Below, piece by piece: positions 35,641-47,603 of a stretch of DNA of 64,000 bases (within the stretch, counting starts at the first letter, position 1; the number at the start of each line of letters is the position of its first letter). The position numbers were made by a program, and so were the translations under genes. Location: NCBI GenBank assembly GCA_015039465.1, contig MU130036.1, forward strand, positions 27,905-91,904, read 5' to 3'. This DNA is from Phlegmacium glaucopus. Its lineage: Eukaryota > Basidiomycota > Agaricomycetes > Agaricales > Cortinariaceae. The notes under the pieces are model-generated. The model saw only the letters and a program-made list of their open reading frames with translations, did not search any database and was not told where the DNA came from.

Positions 35641-36777
35641 AATAACTCTGCAAGTTATGGATAAGACGGAGGAGTGTTGCGTTGAGTATTGATAGTACTC
35701 TATGACTAGCGAAAATATCTACAGGGTGGATTACTAATTATTGTGGTGTTGGGAGTGCTAGTGGCTCAGAGGTGAATAGATAATGGATCAATATTCCTTA
35801 TCTGGTCATCAGATGGAAGTATGATTTCCGATCGTGTGTTCATGTATGTATCCAGGATCATTGCTGGATGGATAATATGGATTGTCCTCGACTTGACTGC
35901 CGTGATCTGTGAAAGTGGTTCTTCAGTTGCTCTATTCGTGCAAGTGGACTGCCGCTCACTCTTTCCGGTACTGGTATTCTCAACCCACTAGCTACTATTG
36001 TTGCCACTCCAACTGTGGGTGCTAGACTGGCCTTGACGAGAGCCCTTAACCATACTAACTCCCTCAGAGTCCTCAGATCAGTATCCCCCTTTCTCAAATT
36101 GCCGCAGTCGCTCCATCGTAGCTCTTGAAGCTTCAGCAAAGCTTCAGTTGCTTGAACTGCCAGGTTCTAACGTGAGCCGTTTCAATGAGGTAAGAGTTTT
36201 CCTCTGTTTGGCAACACCGTGCCCTGCGAGTCCTTCATCTCACGCATTTCCTCTCTTTCACGATTTCGTTCCTGCTCTCTGTTCAAATCCCTTTCTGTCC
36301 AAAATACCCAAAGGGATCTACCAAACTGGTTGGAGCAGTCGAAATTGATGACTTGGGTGTATCTCTTTGACGATCCACCGCCGCCACCGCCACCGACATA
36401 GCAGAAAAAGATTCCCTTCCTCTTCTGCCCGTCACTCCTGACCCTCTTCTGCCAGCTTCTGACAGCGCTCGCCTCGAGTGAGAGCGACCATATACTCTGA
36501 TACACTGTGTAGAGAAGTAAAACAATTTAGAGTTGAAACTGGATTTCCAATTCCTAATGGCAATTGGCGAACGCGCCAGTAGTACCCCACTAACGCTACT
36601 ATCACTTTGATCGCGAAGTCTTTCTATCGGCTCACTGGCCTCCTCTCTATCTCCTCTTCTTCGAAAGCCAGCAAGCCTGCCTCAAACAAAGGCTTTTCCG
36701 TTCAAGGACCCAAAACTCGCCCTAATTTGTTCGCTCGCAGGTCCTGTGTATTTCAGCATCCTTTATCCAATGCTTTT
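35641..36777. other. Intergenic DNA with a CCACCG microsatellite
   Basis: 35641-35800 repeats sequence also found at 25380-25520 and 46950-47110 (GGAGGAGTGTTGC and flanks). A short (CCACCG)n run lies at about 36379-36398. No protein-coding gene is supported. Several short frames on both strands have no recognisable product. Confidence 0.45.
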
Positions 36778-37576
36778 TATAAAGTGATCGTGGTCGACTC
36801 TCGCAAGAAGCATGGAATGTCAAACGCCACAAACCAGACTGAGGACACAGATAATCCCGTGAATGACACCTTTTTTCCAGAAAACAAGGCTATGCACAAG
36901 TCAAAGCGGTTAATGTTCGCACCTAGAATCACCTGACCCGCACAATTGGGAGCATTGGAAGTTGAGAAGGACAAGAGATATTGTAGGTTAAAAGAGCTTT
37001 GGCTCGGTATGTTAGTGGGAGAGAAGGACTTGAAGAAGGAATAACCTGTAGAGGCAGAAAAGTTGATTGGTATGTCTAGAGAGACAAGGAATTGTTTGTG
37101 ACAAGCTGGGGGTGTTGGCGCCATATTTTCAAGGGTATGTGGTTTAAACTGATCTGCTAATTTGTAGTCAAACCCATTTTGAGACATGTTTCCTCGAACT
37201 CGAATGAAAAGGCCGGACAAGACAGAAGATCTAGACTCCAACTCTACCTTGGTACGTTGTGCAAGGTGTCAATGTTATAGTTACTTCGTCCATTCGCTTC
37301 TCTTTATGTCCAGAACGTGACAGTCTTGCTTGTAAATCAAAAGCGGATAGAAAGGCGATGCCTTTGGCGCGTTCAATGATTGGTTTGCGATTGTCTATAC
37401 AGGTCAGCCGCAATGTTTCTCGTGTGCTGAACGCCTCGTTGATCGGAAACGCGGTACTGCTTCATCCTGACAAGGCGGGGCCAATATGAAACCGCTGATG
37501 AGATTCTCCGTCATAATAGAGTATAGAATGCCTATCAAGCGGGGGAACGACAAGACTCGATCCGTTGTCCCGCACC
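36778..37576 (+). pseudogene. TFIIIC tau131 fragment C
   Basis: The fragment starts with VIVVDSRKKHGMSNATNQTEDTDN (first part shown), runs through a QLGALEVEKDKRY-like stretch, and ends at the block that in fragment B codes for FDDWLQLF. It matches fragments A, B and D at the DNA level but is full of stops. It ends abruptly at CGCACCCAG, where membrane-protein sequence begins. Confidence 0.7.
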
Positions 37577-37837
37577 CAGACGTTATGGGCCCCTCAATGT
37601 CCTACAAGCCTAGGCACAATTCTTCGCTGCCCACCCCCAGCTCTAATTCGAACGACTCTGGACCTTCCACTGGGTCCTACGAACGTCGCCAGCATACGGA
37701 CGCAAGCACTGTCTCTGCTTTTTCATCGACCTCTACTCCACCTCTCTTCACTGATAAATTGTATTCTGACCCATTCCGATCTAACGCTCACCCGGAATAT
37801 TCACTCTAATCAAACCCAACCTACGGCACCCCCTTAG
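37577..37837 (+). pseudogene. Cytosolic-tail remnant of the Ser/Thr-rich membrane protein
   Basis: It begins at ACGTTATGGGCCC, corresponding to about 26634 in the intact gene, and encodes VMGPSMSYKPRHNSSL, a Ser-rich stretch and FTDKLYSDPFRS. It then skips the middle of the tail and ends with QPTAPP like the intact gene. There is no extracellular or transmembrane part. It was joined to TFIIIC fragment C by deletion. Confidence 0.75.
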
Positions 37838-38424
37838 TGATGCAATGGACTAACATAACACATGCCTTTCAAATCCTTCTCGACGGAAAAAAAATCGATT
37901 TCTTGCTGTTCCTGGGATCCCCCCAGCCATGTTTTTCCAATGCTAGTATAATGTCTATGTATCTCTTGACTTTGCTAGCCGATTTGATTGCTGCAGACAC
38001 TCTTACTTTATATTGTGCGATTTGTTCTATCACTTTCATGCCCTGACTTCAAAGTGTACCTCAGACAGGAGTATGTATCTCCATGTAAACCTTCCTAGGT
38101 CTAATATTTGCTGTCGGATAATGGTTGCTAACTGACTTGGGTTTCACTATGTTATTACTACAAATTTACAAATGCCTTTGTGGACACTATGATAGGTAAC
38201 ATTGAAGTATTTGACATCTTGTACAATTACTACATCAATTACTTGCAGTTACCAAAACACTCCATATTTCTGGGTGTTAAAATGTGGAAAAGAGATTGGT
38301 ACATATTTCCTTGTGGATCCAAGTCCAGATACAGCCAAGAGAACTTGTGACCCACTTGGATTATTGAAGGTGTTGCACATATTCCATCCTACACCAATGA
38401 TTACACAATGCACTCCCAGAAGTT

Positions 38425-41400
38425 TTAAATACATTGATACTATGTTTGAGAAAATTTTAGTAATAAAGCAACAATGTGAAATACAATATTGAGCCATACA
38501 TACCTCTAGAACCAAAATGTCTCCTGATTGATATCCAAGGCATATTTTGGATAAGTAACAGCTGATAAATGATGGATTTCGGAAAGGTGGTGGGATCCAG
38601 GTGTTATGGAAGTTTATGGTATGGAATATTCTCTCATTGTTTATGCCAAGGAGGGATGGCTGGAGGGAGACATGAAATTTGCCTGTAGAATCTCTGTGGG
38701 TAAAAACACCATCAGGAAGCGATGATACAACAGGTAATTGACTGTTATCAGATAAAGATGGAATAGAGGTATGTTCTTTCCACACTGCTTCACACTCTCC
38801 TGTGGTTGCATTCCAGGTTCGTACAGTGTAGTCATCAGATGCAGATACAATATGCATACCATCAGGAGAGAAGACAGCAGATCTGACCCAATTTGAATGT
38901 CCTTTCAGCTCTGCTTCACACTCTCCTGTGACAGTATTCCAGATCCGTGCAGTGCAGTCATAAGATGTAGACACAATATGCATACCATCAGGGGAGAAGA
39001 CAGCAGATTTGACCAAATTTGAATGCCCTTTGAGCTTTGCTTCACACTCTCCTGTGGCTGTATTCCAGATCCATGCAGTTCTGTCCTCAGATGTAGACAC
39101 AATATGCATACTATCAGGAGAGAAGACAGCAGATGTGAGAAAGTTCCAATGCCCTTTCAGCTCTGCTTCACACTGTCCTGTGGCTGCATTCCAGATACGT
39201 GCAGTGCAGTCATAAGATGCAGACACAATATGCATACCATCAGGAGAGAAGACAGCAGAGATGACCAAATTTGAATGTCCTTTCAGCTCTGCTTCACACT
39301 CCCCTGTGGCTGTATTCCAGATCCGTGCAGTCTTGTCATAAGATGCAGACACAATATGCATACCATCAGGAGAGAAGGCAGTAGATATGAGCAGTTTTGA
39401 ATGTCCTCTCAGCTCTGCTTCACACTCTCCTGTGGTTGTATTCCAGATATGTGCAGTGCAGTCATTAGATGCAGACACAATATGTGTACCATCAGAAGAG
39501 AAGGCAGCAGATATGACTGAGTTTGAATGTCTGTTTGGCTCTCCTTCAAACTCTCCTGTGGCTGGACTCCAGATCCATGCAGTTTTGTCATCAGATGCAG
39601 ACACAATATGCATACCATCAGGAGAGAATACTGCAGATATGACTGAGGATGAATGTCCTTTCAGCTCTGCTTCATACTCTCCTGTGGCTGTATTCCAGAT
39701 CAATGCAGTTTTGTCATCAGATGCAGACACAATATGCATACCATCAGGAGAGAATACTGCAGATATGACTGAGGATGAATGTCCTTTCAGCTCTGCTTCA
39801 TACTCTCCTGTGGCTGTATTCCAGATCAATGCACTGCAGTCATCAGATGCAGACACAATATACATACCATCAGGAGAGAAGACAGCAGATCTGACTGAGT
39901 TTGAATGTCCTTTGAGCTTTGCTTCACATTCTCCTGTGGCTGCATCCCAGATGCATGCAGTTTTGTCATTAGATGCAGACACAATATGCATGCCATCAGG
40001 GGAGAAAACAGCAGATGTGACCCATTTTGAATGTCCTTTCAACCCCACTTCACATTCTCCTGTGGCTGTATTCCAGATTCGTGCAGTGCAGTCATTAGAT
40101 GCAGACACAATATGTGTACCATCTGGGGAGAAGACAGCAGATATGACTAAGTCTGAATGGCCTCTCAGTTCTGCTTCACACTCTCCTGTGGTTGTATTCC
40201 AGACCCGTGCAGTGCAGTCATTAGATGCAGTCTGTCCTTTCAACTCCACTTCACATTCTCCTGTGGCTGTATTCCAGATTCGTGGAGTTCTGTCATCAGA
40301 TGCAGACACAATGTGCATACCATCAGGAGAGAAGGTGGCAGATCTGACTGTATTTGAATGTCCTTTCAGCTCTGCTTCACACTCTCCTGTGGCTGTATTC
40401 CAGATCTGCACAGTTTTGTCCTTAGATGCAGACACAATATGCATACCATCAGGGGAGAAGGCAGCAGATATGACTGAGCTTGAATGTCCTTTTAGCTCTG
40501 CTTCACACTCTCCTGTGGCTGTATTCCATATCCGTGCAGTGCAGTCATCAGATGCAGACACAATATGCATACCATCAGGAGAGAAGACAGCAGATCTGAC
40601 ATACCCTGAATGTCTGAGAACTGCTTCTGACAGGTTCCATACTTTTCTCCTGCCTAAACAGAGCTTCCATGGACAGTCTATCCTACTTCCATATATCTTC
40701 CATATATCTGATCTTTCTGGGAGCCAAGCTAGGACTGAAGGACATCCTTCAATACTCTTATTTTTAATGAAATCAAAATTTTCCTTCAAAAACCGTTCAG
40801 CATCAATCACTGTTGCTAACAGCTTCCACCTCTATTTTCTGCCATCAGTCCAATTTATTTACAGCAATGAGGATAACTTACATTTGCCCAACTTTCTACC
40901 TTATGCAGTGAATCCATTGCAGTTCCCAATTTCCCTAAAACACTTAAACAATCCATCCATCTCAGGAGATGTTTTTGGAAGAAATTCTTTACTTCAGCAG
41001 TGTCATCAACATCATCATAGGTAAAATGGAAGGCCCAGTTACTACAAGCATATGCAAGAGATTCAGAAACCTCCCCACATTTCCTCTCCTCCAGATAAGA
41101 TACCCTTTCCTTCTCTGACCATTCTTTCTCCATCATGGACAGACACTGAAGTGCTAAATGCCTATGTGAAATATATGGGTCAAGATAGTGCTTTGAGGCA
41201 AGAATTTGATTACTGATGAAATCATAGAAGGAAGCATGGAATATTGAGATGGGCATATGGGAGCCTTGGGATGGAATATATATCAAGGAATGAAAGGAAC
41301 CAAGGGCAGCCACAGTCTGTCCTATTGGTATTTCCATCAAAGCACTGATGGCAGTCATAGAAAGAGGATTATAGACATATACAACAGCTTTAAGAACTAT

Positions 41401-43086
41401 GCCTATATCTGACCTTTCCCTAGGATTTGTAGACTCATAGGCAGTGTCCAAAATTCTTTTGTAAAGAACATCCAGTGGTTGAGTGACACCAAATGTTATG
41501 TCTGAGGTGAAATTGACTACATCTGAAAGACGTTGAGGCATGCTAGTGCTACCCTTCTGAGCAATATATTTGCAGACAGTTGCTGCATAAATGAACAAGG
41601 TCCCAGACATGTCCACAAGGCTTTCAAGTTCAGCCTGAGGAGGCCAATTATGCCTCACTTGGCAACCAAGCAAGCAAGCTTTGATGTAAAGCTCAATATC
41701 AGCCTTTACAATTTCCTTTTCAACCTCATGAAGGATAAAGCTGGAATGATCCCAACAATTATCAAAAGTCTCCTTCAGCACTATTTCTGGACGACTAGTG
41801 ATGAAGAACTTGACTGGAAGAGATTTACTATGCTTTAAGATCACAGAAAGCAACTCAGCCACAAGGGACTGATCAGAACACTCATCCAGAGCATCAAGAA
41901 CAATAACTGGGACTACTACTTCACTTGCATCCCTGTATGCAGCAGTGAGTGGTTTAACAAGGAAATTCAGGAATTGTTTGCCAATCCTCCAAGATTTGCA
42001 GTCAGGATTGGCTTCCACTACATCTAGGATGAGATGGGACAGAGAGGCAAGATACCCACTGGCAGCCAACTGAAGGCAGATGGTGGGAATGATGCAACGA
42101 ACATCACTAGTATCAACCCGAAGATGAGAAGAGAAGAAGGTACCACCAAGGGATTCATTGTCATCAAGGATTTCGCTAAACGAATAAGCGATTGTTGTTT
42201 TGCCGGTTCCAGCCATCCCGTTGAGCCAGTATACCTTTGTGGTCATATTATCACTTGCCCACGTTCGCAGTGTACCAAGGATTGCCTTGCGAGTATTTTC
42301 AGTACATCCGTTGCGTGGAGTGGGAGATGCTGCGTCGTATTCTGCAAACTCAGCACGTGGCAAGAGTTTCTCCTGTAGCGCAGCCTATGAACTAGGCCTT
42401 AGTAAAGGTTGTACCACTATAAGATTATTCATCCTCACCAAGATTTGAGGTTTCGTTCGTTCATTTCCACCAGCACTGAACACATTCTGGATCTTAAAGG
42501 AAGATGGAACTGTTAACACACAGATTAGCATTTACGCTGACACCTACGTTATTGACCATGGTAATCGTCGGATGGGACATGTAGACGTTGTGAGCATCTT
42601 GGAAGAGAGACATCGGACGATGGGTGTTCGGAGATATCTGCTAAATGAGCAGTCGTTAGTGACAGCGATCGTGAGCGTAACATGATGCTGACCGTGGGTA
42701 GAGTTTCAAGTTCCGGTCCTGGACTACTAACAGAAACAAGCTGGCTTGGCATAGCAGGTATCGTTGCTGAAACAGGTACGGAAATTGGAGGCGGCACTGT
42801 GTATGCTTCCATAGTTGCAACTGGCACGTGATCGACGGCGACCACAGGGACGATATTAAGCGGCAAATTACTTGGAAGTCACAAGAGATTAGGTATAATT
42901 GAACGGCAGGGATTCAGCTTCTCACCTGGTTGCTGCATCTGTCGTTGCTATGGTGTGGTTATCAGAGCTTGCACCTACATCGATCGACGACGGTGTGGGT
43001 GATGGTGACGAATAAGATAATTTCCCTTTGAAAAATCGGGTAACCTTGTGCATGCGATTGTTCTTTGATGAACTTTCGTTCGACAT
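38425..43086 (-). CDS. NACHT-WD40 NLR-like receptor 2
   Basis: It has the same seven-exon plan as NLR 1: start MSNESSSKNNRMHKV at 43086 and stop after LVLEYQCI at 38425, about 1,440 residues. The N-terminal segment MSLFQDAHNVYM ... IQNVFSAGGNERTKPQ is conserved. The NACHT domain keeps GMAGTGKTT and VIVLDALDEC. There are about 15 WD40 repeats, one reduced to a few residues by an in-frame deletion (KGQTASNDCTARVWN, near 40235). The NACHT region is closest to that of NLR 3 (both lose part of the KACLLGCQVRHNWPP loop relative to NLR 1). The reading frame appears unbroken, so the gene is probably functional. Confidence 0.88.
38760..40610 (-). repeat. WD40-coding 126-bp tandem repeats, NLR 2
   Basis: About 15 copies of the 126-bp unit, one strongly shortened near 40235. 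Two adjacent copies around 39600-39840 are almost identical at DNA level. Confidence 0.92.
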
Positions 43087-43269
43087 GATGATGAGAGTCG
43101 AGAGAGAGCGTTAGTGTGGAGTGGCTGTGCGAGTTTGCTCTTCCCACGGGCGAAGTCTGCAGATACATATTTTGTGGTACTTCGATGGTTTATAATTACA
43201 AATTGGGTTGTCCATGTTTGCGCCTCCTCTTTGCAATACATAATAATCGTCGAATCGCCCCTGGAGGCG

Positions 43270-44570
43270 ATGGTAATTCCGCGCTGAATATCAATAGCTG
43301 ATCAGACATTTCTGGGAACAAGGTTGACTGGGGCCTTACGCCCAAGTAGTTGATGATTGCTAGTAGGATTGGGTAGCTCTATTTCGATGAGTGCAATGTC
43401 CCTAAATCTTATCTTTTTAACCACGAGTACTATAGTACTAGGACGACGTCGCTACCGCTGACCACATCTACCGCAACATCTACCTTAATATCGACATCAT
43501 ATTCTCTAACTTCCACCACCGAAACTTCAAGTAACCAATCCCCTCCTTCTACCTCGCCGCCACTCCTTCAATCCACCTCAACTTCGGTTTCTCCTACTGT
43601 AATATTGAATTTAACAACCATTGTCGATGACCATACCAGCACCGTATGTTTCCTTACTGAAACACCTTTTTAATTAACGTTTGACACTCAACTTCCCATG
43701 TGCCTACTACTACATTCGTTAATTCCCTATCATATTCAAATGATCTCGTTTCCCGTCATACGGCTATTATCTCAGGCACTACATTTGGACATTTGGACCT
43801 GTCTTCATACTGAGGCGACACGAACTCCGTAAATCTGTGGAAAGAAGAAGGAAGGGAGAAGTCTCCTTGATGAAGAGGAGTTTGATGACGATGAAAGGGA
43901 TATTTCAAGCATACCGCCATATCACCCTTACACCACCCATGCGTTTCACCCTGCAGTCACTTCACTCCAAGCCTGTTAGAGTGTCGAATATCGCAAACAG
44001 GTTCGATATTTAGGGAAGAAGTATGACCACCACCTGGGTTCGTCGACCCCATATCGAAGGAGAGCAGTCAGGTAGATTTGAGTGGCATATAGTGGACGGC
44101 GTTATGGGCCCCTCAATATCCTACAAGCCTAGGCACAATTCTTCACTGTCCACTTCCAGTTCCAATTCGAACTACTCTGGACCTTCCACTGGGTCCTATG
44201 AACGTCGCCAGCCTACGGACGCAAACATAGGCTCTGCCTTTTCATCCACCTCTACTTCACCTGTCTTCACCGATAAATTGTACTCTGACCCATCTCGATC
44301 TAACTCTGGACCTTCAACGCCAGCATTGTCATCACTTTTGGTGCCTTGATGCCAGTGACTCCTGGGGTTTCTCTACAGTCTCATATCCTATCGTTATTAC
44401 AACTTCATCAATATCTTCTTCAGCCAAGGTACGGTCTGGATCCCCCAACGCTCACTCTCAAAGATCAAGTCCGTTGGCACGCGCTTTCACTGGCGATACT
44501 CACCTTTAGCTCACTGGAATATTCACTCTAATCGGACCCAACCTGCGACACTTCCTTAGTGATGTGCCAG
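43270..44570 (+). pseudogene. Decayed Ser/Thr-rich membrane-protein gene
   Basis: It is collinear with 25720-27109: the 5' intron region, a TSTATSTL-like Ser/Thr stretch near 43450, remnants of the transmembrane exon near 43740-43800, then GPSISYKPRHNSSLS, STGSYERRQPTDAN and FTDKLYSDPSRS. Deletions and stops break it, especially across the transmembrane segment, which is shortened. The last part loses frame near 44345. Confidence 0.78.
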
Positions 44571-44814
44571 TGGACTAACATAACACATGCCTTTCAAATC
44601 CTTCTTAACAGAGAAAATATCGATTTCTCGCTGTTCCTGGATCTTTTCAACGGTGTTCTCCAATATAGCATAATGTCTATGTATCTCTTGAATTGCTAGC
44701 CGATTTGATTGCTGCAGACGCTCTTACTTTATACTTGTGCGATTTATTTCACTACTTTCACGCCCTGACTTCAATATGTTCCTCGGACAGGAGTACGATT
44801 TTGAGTGAGTGAGC

Positions 44815-46920
44815 AGCTTTTTCTTTTTCCAGGCCGAAATATTGAATGTGAATTAGTCGCCTTGTGAAGAAGATTCGACTTCGAGACGGATCAATGTCTA
44901 GCAGTGCGGGATTGTTGACAAGGATTGGGACTTTGACATTGAAGAAAAAGAGGCCGAGTTTAAAGATGAACTCGGAGCCGCCTCTAGCGTCGGTCGCAAA
45001 GAGAGAAATGTGAGCCTAGTCGCTTTATCATGACAAGCATTCATTGATACCATCTCATATCCCACTTCACCAGAAAGGACGTGTCGTAGGTCCCATACTC
45101 TCACATCAAGTCAAGTCATTAATTGGCGATGGAAACCAAGCATATGTCGACAACGATTTAGCCAGAGCTATAGACATCATGCAAGAGGTTATTCGAATAG
45201 AACCCCGAGCCAGTGCAGCATGGACCGTGGTCGCTCAATGTTATGAAGATATGAATGAATCGCAGAAAGCGTTGCAGTTGAGGATTATGGTTGCTCATTT
45301 AGGGCACGACCCTAAGGAATGGGACCGTCTAGCCCGAGAATCCAAGTATGAATCGGTTCTTCGGGAGCTTCATACGATCCTCTTCGAATTCTCCGACCTC
45401 TCGACATGTGCTACCTTGCTGCAAGATGCTCTAACTCACTCTAACACAATCTATCCATCGGGTCAAGGGAAAGGTAACGCTTCTGGCTTGGTTATCCCAG
45501 CCGGAGGGTTCTCCCAGATAGATTTGCCGCTTCTCGCCGATCTTTACAATGTCCTAGGGCAGCACGAGCGGGCCATTGAAACTATTCGGAGGTACTCGGT
45601 GGCTCCATGGAAGGGTGGACCAAAAGCATTGGGATCTTTGTGAGGATGATAGAGAATACGACTCTGAGGATTGGCCGGCCTGTTCTAGCTTCGGCGAAGG
45701 AGGCTCTGTACAAGCCGGAAATTTTGGCCTGGATCCAAATGCGCGTCACCGGCCCGCAGTTGCCAGGATTTAAATGGGTGATGATTAAAATTGTTGATGT
45801 GGAGGAAGGAAAAGTTAGTTTCATTCCTCATTCTTATGTTGATCGTATATATTAACTTTCAGTTGAATAGTTACATGCTAATGCTCTGCTCTCCGAAGAC
45901 ATTCCTGATTATTCCGTGTTGTTCGCTGAAATTGCAGATGCTTACTATGAACGCGAGATGTACGCAGAAGGGAAGCCGATTGATGAATTATTGGGTGGGG
46001 GTCCAGCCGTATGTCCAACTATCTCAGTTCAGCATTCGTTTTTTGATCAAGCGGGTTAAAGACTAGTAGTATCTACGTTCTTCTAACAGTAGCATGTATG
46101 AGAAACGTGGAATAAAATTACGTGAAGCTGCTAATGTCTATGAACATGGTTGGTTTTTCCCATCTTCAAATATTGAAATTGCACCATCTTACGTACTTGA
46201 TGGTCTTCAGCGGCTCGCAGATCCAACTAATAACGAAGGTAATTCAGCAGCCTGTCTCCAGTGTTTTTTTTTTTCTAAAAACGATCGTAGTGATCGACTC
46301 TCGCAAGAAACGTGGAAAATCAAACGTCACAAACCAGACTAAGAACACAGATAATCCCACGAATACGACATGTTTTTTCCAGAAAACAAGGCTACACACA
46401 AGTCAAAAGCGATTAACGTTCGCGCCCAGAATCACCTGACCCACACAATTGGGAGTTGAGAAGGACAAGAGATATCGTAGGTTAAAAGAGCTTTGGCTCG
46501 GTATGTTAGCGAGAGAGAAGGACTTGGAGAGGGAATGACTTATAGAGGCAGAGAAGTTGATTGGTACGTTTAAAGAGACAAGGAACTTGTTCGTGACAAG
46601 TCGAGTATGTTGGCACTGTATGTTCAAGACTTAAGTGGTTAAACTGATCCGCTAATCTATAGTCAAACCCATTTCGAGGCATGCCCCCCCGAACCCGAAT
46701 GAAAGGGCGGGACGAGACAGAAGATCGCGTGGCGTCTCGACTCTAACTCGATCTGGGTATGTTGTGCAGGTGTCGGTGTCATATCTACTTCATCCATTCA
46801 CTTATGTTTATGTCCAGAACGTGACAGTCTTGCTTGTAAATCAAAAGCGGATAGAAAGGCGATGCAGTTGAGCATTCTATGATTGGTTGCGATTGTTGAT
46901 GCAGGTCAGCCGCAATATGT
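44815..46920 (+). pseudogene. TFIIIC tau131 (TFC4/Sfc4-like) fragment D with TPR region
   Basis: Unlike the other fragments, it includes the first TPR units: an acidic EEKEAEFKDELGAASSVGRK stretch, an intron, then KGRVVGPILSHQVKSLIGDG, NQAYVDNDLARAIDIMQEVI, RIEPRASAAWTVVAQCYEDM and LADLYNVLGQHERAIETIRR. Relative to the expected TPR order, sequence is missing after RLARESK, where it jumps to ELHTILFEFSDL. Later pieces (CEDDREYDSEDWP, EIADAYYEREMYAEGKP, KLREAANVYEH, VIDSRKKRGKSNV) are in different frames. The 3' part matches fragments A-C. It is a clear pseudogene. Confidence 0.8.
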
Positions 46921-47603
46921 CCCTCGCAACGTGCTGCATTGGTGCAATCATTCTTATATAGGAGTAACCCAATTATATGTATAAGATGGAGGAGTGTTAC
47001 GTCGAGTATCGATACTCAAGGTCTATAACTAGCGATAATATACACAAGGTGCTGGCATTAGTTATTATCGTGGTGTTGCAAGTGAGTATGTTGATAATGG
47101 ATGTACATACTTAACGTCGGTTATCCAGGCCCTAATTTCTAAATTGCTGACGAGCCGAACAGCAAGTCGGCATTTGACACAACAGTCGAGCTTTGCTAGT
47201 CTCCTAAAACAGACCTAATGATAATGTGATGACAATCGATCACTTGGTACCAGACTAACTTGTGCGATTTGTTCTTCCACTTTCAGGCCCTGACTTACAA
47301 AATGTACCTCAGAGTCTCAGACAGGGGTATGTATCTTCGAGGCCTAATATTCACTGTCAAATAACGGACTTGGGTTTCACTACATTATTTACAAATGTTT
47401 TTGTGGTCATCAGATAGGTAACATTGAAACATTTGACATCTTGTACAATTACCACATCAATCACTCGCAGTTACCGAAACACTCCATCTCTTTGGGTGTT
47501 AAAATGTGGAAAAGAGATTGGTACATATTTCCTTGTGGATCCAGATACAGCCTAGAGAAAACTTGTGACCCTCCATGATCACACAATGCACTGTTCAGAA
47601 GTT

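Noticed and set aside
39387..41024. Long plus-strand open frame (545 codons) in NLR 2, with similar antisense frames at 48482-49579 and 29646-30449
   Set aside because: They are exact antisense shadows of the WD40 repeats. The repeated codons happen to contain no stop on the other strand, and the product is a meaningless periodic Ser/Cys-rich chain.
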